DNA of 49,863 bases, taken from Desulforamulus hydrothermalis Lam5 = DSM 18033 (GTDB lineage Bacteria > Bacillota > Desulfotomaculia > Desulfotomaculales > Desulfotomaculaceae). The stretch spans positions 1-49,863 of the forward strand of contig NZ_CAOS01000015.1 of assembly GCF_000315365.1 (NCBI RefSeq). Direction: 5' to 3'. The position numbers and the translations under genes were made by a program. The notes below the pieces were generated by a model. That model was not told where the DNA came from, searched no databases, and was given only the letters and a program-made list of their open reading frames with translations. Within the stretch, counting starts at the first letter, position 1. Each line of letters opens with the position of its first letter. Below are positions 49,848-49,863 of the stretch, piece by piece.

Positions 49848-49863
49848 GCAGTGTCAGAAAATT

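Overview
The window looks like one end of a draft contig from a spore-forming, strictly anaerobic Firmicute of the Peptococcaceae (Desulfotomaculum/Pelotomaculum-like). This is inferred from the gene content and order: mutS-mutL-miaA-hfq-spoVK-ynbB is a Firmicutes sporulation-associated neighbourhood. The window also has acyl-CoA dehydratase activase genes, TRAP transporters, strong AGGAGG ribosome binding sites, frequent TTG/GTG starts and a very good sigma-H-type promoter. The genus is not certain. The first ~500 bases are not credible biology: they are stretched homopolymers that grow out of a recognisable IS21 transposase gene, so they look like unreliable base calls at a contig end.

Layout. 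0.5-1.9 kb holds insertion-sequence debris (IS21 istA, and the 3' end of an ISL3-type element). 1.9-7.1 kb holds a Cys-rich MerR regulator and a TRAP transporter operon (dctP-dctQ-dctM) that runs into an AtuA-family gene and a DUF4387 gene, with two hairpins inside the operon. 7.5-9.1 kb is an ECF-type cobalt/nickel transporter pair (T and A components) without a visible substrate component. 9.3-23.6 kb is a housekeeping block on the minus strand: ynbB-like, spoVK-like, hfq, miaA, a methyltransferase, mutL, an AcuC-like deacetylase, a hydantoinase A-type gene, mutS, a YlbF/YmcA-family gene and miaB. 23.8-26.7 kb has two very small membrane-peptide genes, a truncated ThDP enzyme and an acyl-CoA synthetase. 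26.8-30.2 kb is a CDP-glucose/deoxysugar polysaccharide operon. 30.4-36.6 kb (mostly plus strand) has a GT-C-type membrane glycosyltransferase, a stand-alone minC, an ADP-ribose pyrophosphatase and a three-gene split CoA-dehydratase activase system. 36.6-39.7 kb has a two-component system and an EamA exporter. 40.0-42.6 kb is an IS607-type element (serine recombinase, unusual TnpB, structured 3' RNA region). 42.7-49.8 kb has a ParA/MinD-like ATPase, a coiled-coil protein, AcuA, guaB, a small HTH protein, cobC/cobU and an HD-domain protein.

The most novel signal is a 265-bp element present twice (11602-11866 and, inverted, 24720-24984), about 95% identical, with imperfect 15-bp terminal inverted repeats. 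It codes for no obvious protein and folds back on itself into a nested multi-branch structure. Each copy is flanked by a direct duplication of a different intrinsic-terminator stem-loop (the hfq terminator and the acyl-CoA synthetase terminator). In each case the element lies between the proximal hairpin copy and a distal hairpin copy that keeps the T-rich tail. This fits a mobile element that inserts at the base of terminator hairpins and duplicates the hairpin, so that it is transcribed as a 3' UTR.

Other points of interest are a start-less epimerase gene joined to the upstream dehydratase through an A AAA AAC slippery heptamer, a TnpB lacking the zinc finger and the third RuvC acidic residue, a Met/His-rich sensor kinase, and an acetyl-CoA-control theme (AcuA, an AcuC-like deacetylase with a Cys-rich tail, and an acyl-CoA synthetase) spread over the window. 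I saw no rRNA, tRNA or CRISPR array.
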